A stretch of 64,000 bases of DNA. Source: Virgibacillus ihumii. Its GTDB lineage: Bacteria > Bacillota > Bacilli > Bacillales > Amphibacillaceae. Below, in pieces: positions 1-8,439 of the stretch. Under the pieces are notes generated by a model. That model was not told where the DNA came from. It did not search any database and was given only the letters and a program-made list of their open reading frames with translations. The position numbers and the translations under genes were made by a program. The DNA is taken from NCBI RefSeq assembly GCF_902726655.1, contig NZ_CACVAN010000001.1, positions 3,162,001-3,226,000 of the forward strand, given 5' to 3'. Position 1 is the stretch's first letter, and each line of letters begins with the position of its first letter.

Positions 1-667
1 AAAGCGCCTTGCCGATAATGGCACCGTACAGATCCATCTCCCGCAACAGGGTGATATCAGCTTCTGTGGTAATCCCACCCGAAGCGATGACATTCATAGA
101 CGTTGCCGTGTCAATTCTCTGTAGTTCTTTAAAATTGGGTCCTTTCAGCATGCCATCTTTCAGGATATCTGTATACACGATGGTTTGAACACCAATTTCC
201 TCAAGTTCTTTAACGAGGTCAACCGCCTTAACATCGGTTGTTTCCGTCCAGCCGTCCGTTGCTGCGTATCCATTTCTGGCATCGATGGAGACAGCAATTT
301 TTGATCCGTACTCAGCTACCGCTTCCTTCAGCAGGGTTTTATCGGTAATCGCAGCAGTACCAAGAATGACGCGGTCAATTCCAGCACGCACATATTCGTG
401 AATGCGCTCCAGTGACCGGATTCCGCCGCCAACCTGAACAGGAATGGACGTTTCTTCGGCTATTTGTTTAATCGTATCAAGATTGGTGGAATTGCCTGAT
501 TTGGCGCCATCAAGGTCAACAACATGCAGATAGGCTGCCCTTTTTTGCTGCCAATCCAATGAAGCTTCCACAGGAGAATCGTTATAGACCTTTACCTGAC
601 TATAGTCCCCCTGTCTCAGGCGGACACATTTTCCATTTTTGATGTCGATTGCCGGAAATATTATCAT
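1..667 (-). CDS. hisA: HisA, ProFAR isomerase (3' end cut by window)
   Basis: Isomerises the ProFAR intermediate of histidine biosynthesis (cytoplasmic TIM barrel). Translating the minus strand from 667 gives MIIFPAIDIKNGKCVRLRQG, followed by HVVDLDGAKSG with the N-terminal catalytic Asp, PVQVGGGIRS, VILGTAA and IAVSIDARNG, all typical of HisA. About 222 codons are present and the C-terminus lies beyond position 1. The ATG overlaps the hisH stop as ATGA, so the two are translationally coupled. hisF and hisI are expected further left, outside the window. Confidence 0.95.
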   Translation of the reverse strand, partial: MIIFPAIDIKNGKCVRLRQGDYSQVKVYNDSPVEASLDWQQKRAAYLHVVDLDGAKSGNSTNLDTIKQIAEETSIPVQVGGGIRSLERIHEYVRAGIDRVILGTAAITDKTLLKEAVAEYGSKIAVSIDARNGYAATDGWTETTDVKAVDLVKELEEIGVQTIVYTDILKDGMLKGPNFKELQRIDTATSMNVIASGGITTEADITLLREMDLYGAIIGKAL

Positions 668-1269
668 GAAACCATCTCCCCGAAATTTTTTAACAGCTGC
701 AGTCCGGTTTCACCGCTCTTTTCTGGGTGGAACTGCATGCCTGTGATGTTTTTGGACTGAACAATAGCTGGAACTGTTCCACCGTACTCGGAACTGCTGA
801 TCAGATCTCTCTTTTGATCATCTGTTACTGCATAGGAATGAACAAAATAAACATATGCTTCCTGGTCAATCCCGTTCAAAAGAGCGTTTTTTTGATGGTG
901 CTTTAGCGTATTCCATCCCATATGCGGCACTTTTACCGAATCCGGCAAACGGCTGACATTGCCTTTTAGCAGTCCCAAACCTTGCCAGCTGCCATTTTCA
1001 AAGCTTTGTTCGTAAAACAGCTGCATGCCAAGGCAAATTCCCAAAAGAGGTTTCCCGGCTGACGCTTCCTCGATTAGTGTATTGACTAAATTGTGTCTGT
1101 AAAGTGCATCCATGGCATCTTTAAATGCTCCAACACCGGGGAGGATAATTGCCGCAGATTTTTTAATTGTTTGGATATCGGTTGTCAGGCAAGTATCAAG
1201 ACCAACCCGCTGACAGGCAAATTGCAGACTTTTGATATTCCCCGCACCGTAATCGATGATTGCGATCAT
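664..1269 (-). CDS. hisH: HisH, glutaminase subunit of imidazole glycerol phosphate synthase
   Basis: Class I glutamine amidotransferase of 201 aa that feeds ammonia to HisF. The nucleophile elbow GICLGMQ carries Cys79, and FHPEKSG near the C-terminus carries the His181/Glu183 pair, completing the triad. The oxyanion strand LPGVGAF lies near residues 44-50. Length is normal for the family. The ATG is preceded by AAAGGAG. It follows hisB after a 158-bp gap that contains tandem repeats, the only sizeable gap in this otherwise overlapping operon. Confidence 0.96.
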   Translation of the reverse strand: MIAIIDYGAGNIKSLQFACQRVGLDTCLTTDIQTIKKSAAIILPGVGAFKDAMDALYRHNLVNTLIEEASAGKPLLGICLGMQLFYEQSFENGSWQGLGLLKGNVSRLPDSVKVPHMGWNTLKHHQKNALLNGIDQEAYVYFVHSYAVTDDQKRDLISSSEYGGTVPAIVQSKNITGMQFHPEKSGETGLQLLKNFGEMVS

Positions 1270-1334
1270 GGTTTTTGTCTCCTTTACTCAAATAACATTG
1301 ACTTTTTTTATAAAAAACACTTCCATCCACCAAA

Positions 1335-1395
1335 CCGGTGTCAAACGTGCGAACTCATCGCCCAAACGTGCGAAGTCGCGCTCAAACGTGCGAAC
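1335..1395. repeat. Tandem repeat array, family B (3 units of 20-21 bp)
   Basis: Three consecutive units, 1335-1354, 1355-1375 and 1376-1395, each end in the invariant core CAAACGTGCGAA followed by C or G; the first 7-8 bases of each unit vary. The array fills much of the hisH-hisB gap. The same core and period recur at 56791-56894. No open reading frame with a plausible start covers it. It is probably transcribed as part of the his mRNA, where the reverse complement of the core would appear. Confidence 0.85.
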
Positions 1396-1427
1396 CCCGA
1401 TCCTATTGTGCCCCTCGCAATGATGCA

Positions 1428-2012
1428 TTACAAAGTCCCTTTCGTCGAAGGAACCCCTTCAATCCTAGAATTCTGAAAGCTTGCCTGATCGAGCGCCCTG
1501 CCAAAGCCTTTAAAAATGGACTCAATTATATGATGTGTATTTGAACCGTAAGCAAGATTGATATGAAGTGTCAGTTGCGCATTGCTGGCAAATGCTTGGA
1601 AAAATTCCTCAACCAGCTCAGTATCAAACGTGCCGACCTTATCTTTGAGTCCCTCCACATGATAAACAAAATACGACCGCCCGCTGATATCAACCGAAAC
1701 CGTTGACAGGGATTCATCCATCGGCGTGGTTACTGTCGCATACCGGTTAATAGCTTTTTTATCACCTAATGCTTCGTTAAATGTCTGCCCGAGCACAATA
1801 CCGATATCTTCCACTGTGTGATGCTGATCGACCTCCAAGTCGCCGTTGCAGGTAAGTTCTATATCAAAAAGTCCGTGCCGGCTCATTAAAATCAGCATAT
1901 GATCCAGAAATCCGACACCGGTGTCTACCGTGGCTGTACCGGTTCCATCGATGGAAAAAGTCAGTTTAATTGCTGTTTCGCTTGTACTTCGTTGAATAGA
2001 CTGTTTACGCAT
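1428..2012 (-). CDS. hisB: HisB, imidazoleglycerol-phosphate dehydratase
   Basis: Monofunctional dehydratase of 194 aa that converts imidazole glycerol phosphate to imidazole acetol phosphate. The two manganese-binding motifs are visible as HHTVEDIG and THHIIESIFKGFGRA, with GFLDHML near the N-terminus. An upstream ATG at 2021 directly abuts AAAGG, so the ATG at 2012, nine bases from that ribosome binding site, is the better start and gives the usual family length. It overlaps the end of hisD by 8 bp. Confidence 0.95.
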   Translation of the reverse strand: MRKQSIQRSTSETAIKLTFSIDGTGTATVDTGVGFLDHMLILMSRHGLFDIELTCNGDLEVDQHHTVEDIGIVLGQTFNEALGDKKAINRYATVTTPMDESLSTVSVDISGRSYFVYHVEGLKDKVGTFDTELVEEFFQAFASNAQLTLHINLAYGSNTHHIIESIFKGFGRALDQASFQNSRIEGVPSTKGTL

Positions 2013-3291
2013 CGTTGACATCCTTTCTTACTTGAATCGAATTGGCATGTGCAGTCAGTCCTTCTGCGTTTGCCAGGGTAATAATACTGTCGGAGGCTTT
2101 ATGCAGTGCCTGTCTGGAGTATTGAATAATGCTTGATTTTTTAACAAAGTCATATACACCCAGCGGCGATGAAAATACAGCAGTTCCGCTGGTCGGGAGC
2201 GTATGGTTCGGTCCGGCAAAATAATCGCCCAATGGTTCAGGTGCATAGTTCCCCAGAAAAATGGCCCCCGCGTTCTGAACCATTCCGAGTTTTTCACCAG
2301 GATTTTCAATCATCAGCTGCAGGTGCTCAGGGGCTATCTCGTTCACAACGTCAAATGCCTCGGAAAGGTTATTCGCAAGTATAATTTTTCCGTTTGCGTC
2401 AAGTGATTTTTGAATGATTTCCTTTCGCTCAAGTTGTCCGGTCTGGTGTGATACGGATTTGCTGATCTTTTCCGCAAGTGCCTGGCTTACAGTAATACAG
2501 ATGGCTCGTGCCTGTTCATCATGCTCAGCCTGTGATAAAAGATCTGCGGCGGCAAATTCAGGCTGTGCGGTTTCGTCAGCGACAACACAAATTTCACTTG
2601 GTCCTGCAATCATATCGATAGCAACATCTCCGTAAACCCACTTTTTTGCGCGTGCAACGAATGCATTTCCGGGTCCGACAATCTTGGCAACCTTTTCAAC
2701 TGATTCCGTTCCATAAGCCAATGCAGCAATTGCTTGTGCACCACCCAGTTTATATACCTCATCAACACCGGTAAGTTTTGCGGCCATCAATACTTCTGGG
2801 CTTATTTTTCCATCTGAATCCGGTGGTGTGGTGATACATATTTTCCCGACGCCAGCCAGTTTTGCTGGAATGACATTCATCAGCACTGTCGACGGGTAGG
2901 CGGCTTTCCCGCCGGGCACGTATATGCCGGCATTTTCCAATGGGGTAACTTGCTGTCCGAGTATTACGCCATCCGCGCGATTGGTGAACCATGACTTTTC
3001 CTTTTGATTTTTGTGAAAGGCGGCAATGTTTTCCTGCGCTTGTTTCAGTGCAGTCATCAAGGAATCACTGACTGCTGATCTTGCTTCTGTAAACTCTTCC
3101 GGTGACACGGCTAATTGCTCCAGGTCCACTCCGTCAAACTCTGCCGTGTAACGAAATAATGCTGCATCGCCTGAATCCCGGACGTCTTGAATAATATCCA
3201 GCACTGTTTTATCTATTTCAGCGCTGTTGTCAGGAATACCTGACAATGAATTTTTTTCCTCTCTGAACTGTCCCACTGTCATTATTTTCAT
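2005..3291 (-). CDS. hisD: HisD, histidinol dehydrogenase
   Basis: NAD-dependent zinc enzyme of 428 aa that performs the last two oxidations, histidinol to histidine. Recognisable segments are YVPGGKAAYPSTVLM, KIVGPGNAFVARAKK, MIAGPSEICVVADE, SQAEHDEQARAI (zinc and catalytic residues), EIAPEHLQLM and the C-terminal GTAVFSSPLGVYDF. Full length. The ATG has GGGGTGAG just upstream and begins 4 bp after the hisG stop, so the two genes are almost certainly cotranscribed. Confidence 0.97.
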   Translation of the reverse strand: MKIMTVGQFREEKNSLSGIPDNSAEIDKTVLDIIQDVRDSGDAALFRYTAEFDGVDLEQLAVSPEEFTEARSAVSDSLMTALKQAQENIAAFHKNQKEKSWFTNRADGVILGQQVTPLENAGIYVPGGKAAYPSTVLMNVIPAKLAGVGKICITTPPDSDGKISPEVLMAAKLTGVDEVYKLGGAQAIAALAYGTESVEKVAKIVGPGNAFVARAKKWVYGDVAIDMIAGPSEICVVADETAQPEFAAADLLSQAEHDEQARAICITVSQALAEKISKSVSHQTGQLERKEIIQKSLDANGKIILANNLSEAFDVVNEIAPEHLQLMIENPGEKLGMVQNAGAIFLGNYAPEPLGDYFAGPNHTLPTSGTAVFSSPLGVYDFVKKSSIIQYSRQALHKASDSIITLANAEGLTAHANSIQVRKDVNDA

Positions 3292-3295
3292 TTTC

Positions 3296-3922
3296 TCACC
3301 CCATTACCGTTTGTAATTTATGGATAAGGTCATGTGTTGCTTGAGACCTTGTCGTAAAACTTGCTTTATTAACAATCAGCCGTGTGCTGATGGGTTCTAT
3401 TTCTTCGATTACCTCCAGTCCATTTTCTCGTAATGTTGTGCCGGTTTCGACGATGTCAACAATGACATCCGCCAATCCGATTAACGGTGCAAGTTCAACT
3501 GATCCGTTCAGTTTAATGGTCTCTGCTGTTATTCCTTTTTTCAGGAAATGATTCCTTGCCACATTCGGATATTTTGTGGCAACGCTTATCTGATGTGTAT
3601 CAGTCAATGATGTTTCCGGTTTTCCGGCAACTGCAAAGCGGCACTCACCAATTTTAAGATCAAGAAGTTCATAAACATCTGCCTGCGATTCCAAAATTGT
3701 GTCCTTTCCTGCTACACCAATATCAGCGGCCCCGTTTTCCACATATGTTGGAACATCAACAGCTTTGACACAAATCAGGCTTACAGTTTGATCATCGGTA
3801 TGAAAAATCAGTTTTCTGCTTTTCGGGTCGAAATCAGGAAAATGGATTCCGGCATTTTCCAGCAGGTTGATTGTGCTCTCGGCAGTTCGTCCTTTGGCAA
3901 GTGCTATAGTGATTGAATCCAT
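3296..3922 (-). CDS. hisG: HisG, ATP phosphoribosyltransferase, short form
   Basis: First step of histidine biosynthesis (ATP plus PRPP). At 208 aa it is the short HisG that lacks the C-terminal regulatory domain and needs HisZ for activity, which fits hisZ directly upstream. The start TIALAKGR, the GAADIGVAGKDTI segment and the PRPP-loop region DIVETGTTLRENGL are visible. Its start overlaps the hisZ end by 19 bp, in keeping with formation of a HisGZ complex. Confidence 0.96.
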   Translation of the reverse strand: MDSITIALAKGRTAESTINLLENAGIHFPDFDPKSRKLIFHTDDQTVSLICVKAVDVPTYVENGAADIGVAGKDTILESQADVYELLDLKIGECRFAVAGKPETSLTDTHQISVATKYPNVARNHFLKKGITAETIKLNGSVELAPLIGLADVIVDIVETGTTLRENGLEVIEEIEPISTRLIVNKASFTTRSQATHDLIHKLQTVMG

Positions 3923-5157
3923 GTGGTGTTTTTCATTCCTTTCTCGATGAGCTGCAACAGTTCTGAAATGTTGGTGAAAGCTGTTTTCGTCTCATTCATA
4001 ATCAGCAGATTTTCTTCTGTATGGAATCTGATCTGGACATCGGCAGTTTCCTCCTTGCCTGATAAGGAGGAAATAACAGAATATCCGGAATCCCTTAAGT
4101 CATTTGCTGCTGCCATTGCATCTTTCTGTCGACTCTTCTCGTAAACTATCAAAATACTGTCTGTGACAGGAGACTTTCCTGGTTTTCCCTGTTTGTATAT
4201 TGCCTGCAGCAGGCTGTCAACGTCACAGGCAAATCCGATAGCCGGCATGTCAGCGTTGAAATTCCTGGCAAGATGGTCATATCTCCCACCCATAAGCACC
4301 GGCTTACCAAGATTTTGTACAAATCCCTGAAAGATAACGCCAGTATAGTAATTCATGTTATTGATTAATCCAAGATCGAATACAATATAGTCTGTCAGTC
4401 CATATGCTTCCAACAGTTCATAAACATTCTGCAGTTTTTGCAGTGTCCGTTTCATTGTTTCATTTAAAACAAGTTTATCTGCTTGATTGATTACCGTTAT
4501 CGGATCACCATAAAGCATGGGAATTGCCCTGACAGCTGCAACTATTTCCTTTTCAGCTGAAAGGTCAGCAAGTAAACCCTCCAATTCGGCAACATTTTTA
4601 GATTGAATAAGTGTCTTGATTTGCTCTTTTTTTCCATTTGGTAAATTTAATTCATTAATAAGAGCTTTGAAAAAACCGGCATGGCCGACTTCCAGTTTAA
4701 AGGAGTCGAAACCGAGATCCTTCAGGGATTGGATTGCAAGCGCAATAATTTCCGCATCATTTTCGGCTGTGCTTTCCCCAAAACACTCAACCCCGGCTTG
4801 TGTGACTTCTTTTCGGTCTATTTGCTCAAAAGACTGACGAAATACGTCCTGTACATAGAACAGCCGTGAGTTGTTTACCTTCTTATTTTCTGCAGCGGCC
4901 ATCCGGGTAATGGGGATGGTCATATCCGGCCGCATGACAAGAACTTTTCCGGAATTGTCCACCACTTTTATCATGTCGTCTTTATGAATGGTGCCGGCTA
5001 TTGCCGCGTATAAATCGTAATCTTCAAAAACTGACGTTTGTACCTGTCTGTATCCATATGTGAAAAAACGTTTTTTTAAAGCGGATATGGTGCGATTCCG
5101 AACTTGAAAATCCTCCGCACCGGTATCTTTAGAACTATCCAATAAATATTGCTGCAA
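3904..5157 (-). CDS. hisZ: HisZ, regulatory subunit of ATP phosphoribosyltransferase
   Basis: HisRS-like paralogue of 417 aa that replaces the missing regulatory domain of short HisG and senses histidine. Class II synthetase-like segments are VLVMRPDMTIPITRM, FYVQDVFRQ, QAGVECFGE and LGLINNMNYYTGVIFQG with PVLMGGRYD, while the usual HisRS anticodon-binding domain is reduced. The start is a TTG with AAAGGAG upstream. It is the first gene of the his operon, behind the promoter at 5221-5249. Confidence 0.95.
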   Translation of the reverse strand: MQQYLLDSSKDTGAEDFQVRNRTISALKKRFFTYGYRQVQTSVFEDYDLYAAIAGTIHKDDMIKVVDNSGKVLVMRPDMTIPITRMAAAENKKVNNSRLFYVQDVFRQSFEQIDRKEVTQAGVECFGESTAENDAEIIALAIQSLKDLGFDSFKLEVGHAGFFKALINELNLPNGKKEQIKTLIQSKNVAELEGLLADLSAEKEIVAAVRAIPMLYGDPITVINQADKLVLNETMKRTLQKLQNVYELLEAYGLTDYIVFDLGLINNMNYYTGVIFQGFVQNLGKPVLMGGRYDHLARNFNADMPAIGFACDVDSLLQAIYKQGKPGKSPVTDSILIVYEKSRQKDAMAAANDLRDSGYSVISSLSGKEETADVQIRFHTEENLLIMNETKTAFTNISELLQLIEKGMKNTTWIQSL

Positions 5158-5220
5158 GGAAATTTACTCCTTTCATTCACTTTACTACTTTATCGCTTTA
5201 TTTAATTAAAGTTATATAGT

Positions 5221-5249
5221 ATTCTATAATTTAACAGAATTCTTGTCAA
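5221..5249 (-). promoter_or_regulatory. Sigma-A promoter of the his operon
   Basis: On the minus strand TTGACA (5249-5244) is followed after exactly 17 bases by TAGAAT (5226-5221), about 65 bp before the hisZ start. The leader is too short for a T-box. On the plus strand TATAAT at 5225-5230, with a weak TTAATT 17 bp upstream, could serve hisJ, so the divergent promoters would overlap. Confidence 0.7.
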
Positions 5250-5268
5250 CCGGAAAGGATGAATTGTA

Positions 5269-6063
5269 ATGTTTGATTATCACATTCACAGTAACTTCTC
5301 GGCAGACTGTGAAACGCCGATGGAACAGACGATTGAAAAAGCAATGGAAATTGGGCTGAAGGAGATATGTTTTACGGAGCATATTGATTATGATTATCCG
5401 GATGAATCAATTGTGTTTGAGTTTGACCTAAAAGCCTATGACAGAAAAATTCGTGAGATGCAGGCTTCATATAAAGATCGAATCCGGATAAAAAAAGGGG
5501 TGGAAATCGGACTGCAGCCGCATTTGCTGAAAAGGTACAATAATTTGTTGGAGAACCATCAGTTTGATTTTATTATCTGTTCCATGCACAGCGCTGAAGG
5601 GAAAGATCTCCACTCCGGAAGTTTCTTTGAGGGCAGATCTGCTGAAAAGTCGTGTGAGGCATATTATAATGAGCTGCTAACCTGTATTAAGCATTTTTCA
5701 AGGTTTAGTATCCTGGGTCATATTGATTTGGTAAAACGATATTTGCAGCATCAAAGCACTGAAAATTTTCATGAAATCATTCGTGAAATATTCCGCGAGA
5801 TTATTCCGGCGGGGAAGGGGATTGAACTGAATACATCTGGAAAACGGTATGGTATGAAGCACGGCATGCCAAGTGTGGATATTTTGAAACTGTACAAAGA
5901 GTGCGGAGGAGAGATCATAACGCTTGGGTCTGATTCACATGTGGCCTCAACCGTTGCTTATGATTTCCATGACTCAATTGAACTGCTTAAACAGATTGGC
6001 TTTACGTATTTAACAACTTTTAATGAAGGAGTGCCGGAGTTTTACAAGCTCAGCAAACTTTAA
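5269..6063 (+). CDS. hisJ: HisJ, histidinol-phosphate phosphatase (PHP family)
   Basis: Metal-dependent phosphatase of 264 aa that makes histidinol from histidinol phosphate, the activity not supplied by the monofunctional HisB here. PHP-superfamily metal ligands are visible in order: DYHIHSNFSADC, CFTEHIDY, KGVEIGLQP, CSMHSAEG, LGHIDLV and LGSDSHVAS. It is transcribed divergently from the his operon and shares its intergenic region. The ATG has AAAGGATG upstream. Confidence 0.93.
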   Translation: MFDYHIHSNFSADCETPMEQTIEKAMEIGLKEICFTEHIDYDYPDESIVFEFDLKAYDRKIREMQASYKDRIRIKKGVEIGLQPHLLKRYNNLLENHQFDFIICSMHSAEGKDLHSGSFFEGRSAEKSCEAYYNELLTCIKHFSRFSILGHIDLVKRYLQHQSTENFHEIIREIFREIIPAGKGIELNTSGKRYGMKHGMPSVDILKLYKECGGEIITLGSDSHVASTVAYDFHDSIELLKQIGFTYLTTFNEGVPEFYKLSKL

Positions 6064-6166
6064 CAGCACGTTAAAAAACGGACACAATTTTTCTGTATTT
6101 ATAAGGCATGAAAAGAGGCAGAATGGTATAATAAAGATAGAATATTTAATATTAGCTGGTGTAAAC

Positions 6167-6550
6167 ATGAAAGGCGTAACAAAATTTTTATTAGTCATTG
6201 CCGGATCTATTTCATTGGTATTGGGTCTTATAGGCATTATACTGCCACTGCTGCCCACTACACCGTTGTTGCTGCTGGCTGCAGCTTGCTATGTCAGAAG
6301 CTCCAGACGATTGTATGTATGGTTGATTACGAATAAATATTTTGGTTCCTATATAGAAAATTACAGACAGGGCAAAGGGATTCCTTTAAAAGCAAAAATA
6401 ATGGGAGTAACTTTTCTTTGGATAACCATGGGCTGTTCCATTGTATTTATCATTCCGTTACTTTCGGTTAAACTATTGCTGGCGGGGATCGGAGCCTTTT
6501 TTACATGGTTTATTTTAAAGCAGAAAACGTTATATAAGGCGGAAAGATAA
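6167..6550 (+). CDS. DUF454 (YbaN-like) inner-membrane protein
   Basis: Small membrane protein of 127 aa with about four hydrophobic segments. The family hallmark is the proline-rich stretch IGIILPLLPTTPLLLLAAACY followed by SSRRLYVWL and FGSYIENYRQGKG. Function is unknown. The in-frame ATG at 6167 starts right at the family-typical N-terminus; an upstream in-frame ATG would add about 48 residues that overlap hisJ and look like intergenic sequence. A TATAAT at 6127-6132 could be its -10 box, but no good -35 is visible. Confidence 0.85.
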   Translation: MKGVTKFLLVIAGSISLVLGLIGIILPLLPTTPLLLLAAACYVRSSRRLYVWLITNKYFGSYIENYRQGKGIPLKAKIMGVTFLWITMGCSIVFIIPLLSVKLLLAGIGAFFTWFILKQKTLYKAER

Positions 6551-6575
6551 ACAACAAGTTAGCGGGGGCAGTTTT

Positions 6576-7394
6576 TTGAAGAAGCAGCATATTATAATTG
6601 CAGCAGGTTTATTTTCTTTTTTCATTCTTGTATTTTTGATGACGGATGTACGGAAATCAGCTGAATCGGAAAATAATATAAAATACCCAACTGTGTTTGT
6701 GCACGGATACAAAGGTACAGTCAATTCGTTCGGCAATTTGTTGAACAGATTCGAAAATGAGTATGGTTGGGGGAATAAGGCAATTGTTTACCATGTGTCT
6801 TCATCAGGGCATCTTAATGTTTATAATCTTAACAAAGGAAAGAATGAATCGGCGTTTGTGCAGGTTATTTTTGAAAATAATCGGGCGAGTATTGCGGATA
6901 CGTCCAAATGGCTGGCAAAAGTATTAGCGCATATGAAGCGTGTCTACCGGATTGATACGGTCAATTTGGTCGGGCATTCCATGGGCGGACTTGTTTCCAT
7001 GAAATATGTTCAGACGTATCAGGATACGGCTGTATACCCGCGTGTCCATAAACTCGTTACAATCGGAAGTCCATTTGATGGCATATACAGTAAGGAGTAC
7101 TTTCAACTAAATCGAGACCCGGCAACAGTCGATTTGAAGCCAGGTTCCGGTGCTTTGAAACTGATGCGGGCTAACAAAGAGATCATTCCTGATTCACTCA
7201 AGGTGTTAAGCATCGGAAGTACCGGTGATATTGTAGCACTGCCGGAAAGCGTGCATGCCATACGAAAGGTTGTAAATGAGGATCAGTTAACGGAGAAAAT
7301 AATTGAAAATAAGTCGCTAGGTCACAGCGGATTACATGAAAGTGCAATGGTTGATATATTAGTTTATTCGTTTCTGGCGGCCGGCAGCAAATGA
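6576..7394 (+). CDS. DUF915-type alpha/beta hydrolase, exported or membrane-anchored
   Basis: Lipase-like protein of 272 aa. An N-terminal hydrophobic segment (about residues 4-22) suggests export with retention in the membrane. The oxyanion region VFVHGYKGTVNSFGNLLNR, the nucleophile elbow LVGHSMGGLVSMKY and the C-terminal histidine in LGHSGLHES are typical of DUF915. Substrate unknown. The start is TTG, behind a GCGGGGG-rich weak ribosome binding site, 25 bp after the DUF454 gene. Confidence 0.85.
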   Translation: MKKQHIIIAAGLFSFFILVFLMTDVRKSAESENNIKYPTVFVHGYKGTVNSFGNLLNRFENEYGWGNKAIVYHVSSSGHLNVYNLNKGKNESAFVQVIFENNRASIADTSKWLAKVLAHMKRVYRIDTVNLVGHSMGGLVSMKYVQTYQDTAVYPRVHKLVTIGSPFDGIYSKEYFQLNRDPATVDLKPGSGALKLMRANKEIIPDSLKVLSIGSTGDIVALPESVHAIRKVVNEDQLTEKIIENKSLGHSGLHESAMVDILVYSFLAAGSK

Positions 7395-7423
7395 TTTGAT
7401 TATTTATAAAAGGATTGATTTTA

Positions 7424-8359
7424 GTGGTTAATTATCATCATGTGTACGATCAACTAACCGAAATTACATCAGTGGATAATGTGATGGTTGATGAACACTT
7501 GAAAAATCATACGTATACACATTTGGGCGGGAAAGCGGATTTTTTCGTTACCCCGGAGACATATGAACAAGTGCAGGAAATTGTAAAGTTATCCAACAAG
7601 GTGGCTTTGCCGTTTACATTGCTTGGAAATGGATCTAATCTTATTGTCAAGGATGGCGGTATCCGGGGAATTGTTTTGAATTTAAAACGGTTAACGGATA
7701 TTTCAACGGACGGAACCGTGCTTGTGGCACAGAGCGGTGCCAGAATCATTGATGCATCGAGACACGCACTGTCAAAATCATTGGCCGGTCTGGAATTTGC
7801 CTGTGGTATTCCCGGTTCTGTCGGCGGGGCGTTATTTATGAACGCCGGTGCTTACGGCGGTGAGATTAAGGATGTGCTGGAAAGTACGCTTGTTGTTGAC
7901 AAGGAAGGCAATCTCCTGAATCTTTCAGCTGATGATCTGGATCTGGAATATCGATCCAGTAATATTCCTGACAACGGATATATTGTGCTGGAAGCAACCT
8001 TTTCCATGAAGAATGGGGAATATGATGAAATTAAAGCCATCATGGATGACCTGACATTTAAGCGTGAGTCAAAACAGCCGCTGGAATATCCGTCCTGTGG
8101 CAGTGTGTTTAAACGTCCGCCCGGCTATTTTGCCGGAAAGCTGATCCAGGACAGCGGACTTCAGGGCAAACAACTGGGTGGTGCTCAAGTCTCCCTGAAA
8201 CATGCTGGATTTATTGTGAACCGGGATGAGGCAACAGCGGATGAATACATCGGACTCATTCATTTTGTTCAGGATACGGTCAAAGATAAGTTTGGCGTCA
8301 GACTTGAACGTGAGGTGAAAATAATTGGCGATGATCTGGTGGAGGAAAAAAAAGCATAA
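7424..8359 (+). CDS. murB: MurB, UDP-N-acetylenolpyruvoylglucosamine reductase
   Basis: FAD-dependent reductase that makes UDP-MurNAc for peptidoglycan. Motifs: NGSNLIVKDGGIRGIVL (FAD pyrophosphate), EFACGIPGSVGGALFMNAGA, the active-site arginine in LEYRSSNIP, the catalytic serine in YPSCGSVFKRP and the final glutamate in LEREVKIIG. GTG at 7424 is preferred because AAAGGA lies about 9 bp upstream; a TTG at 7415 would touch that site. Product 311 aa, within the type IIb MurB range. Confidence 0.93.
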   Translation: MVNYHHVYDQLTEITSVDNVMVDEHLKNHTYTHLGGKADFFVTPETYEQVQEIVKLSNKVALPFTLLGNGSNLIVKDGGIRGIVLNLKRLTDISTDGTVLVAQSGARIIDASRHALSKSLAGLEFACGIPGSVGGALFMNAGAYGGEIKDVLESTLVVDKEGNLLNLSADDLDLEYRSSNIPDNGYIVLEATFSMKNGEYDEIKAIMDDLTFKRESKQPLEYPSCGSVFKRPPGYFAGKLIQDSGLQGKQLGGAQVSLKHAGFIVNRDEATADEYIGLIHFVQDTVKDKFGVRLEREVKIIGDDLVEEKKA

Positions 8360-8400
8360 GAAAGGCCGATGCAAGGCTTTTTCAGTATACAGGTAAATGA

Positions 8401-8433
8401 ATCCCCTTCTTGAGGTAAGAGGGGGATTTTTTC
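8401..8433. terminator. Bidirectional terminator between murB and EamA genes
   Basis: Inverted repeat ATCCCC-TTCT / AAGA-GGGGGAT with T-runs, in the 80-bp space between convergent genes. Confidence 0.8.
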
Positions 8434-8439
8434 GGCCCA

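Noticed and set aside
6023..6166. Longer start for the DUF454 protein
   Set aside because: The extension overlaps hisJ and lacks the family pattern; the ATG at 6167 fits the membrane protein start.
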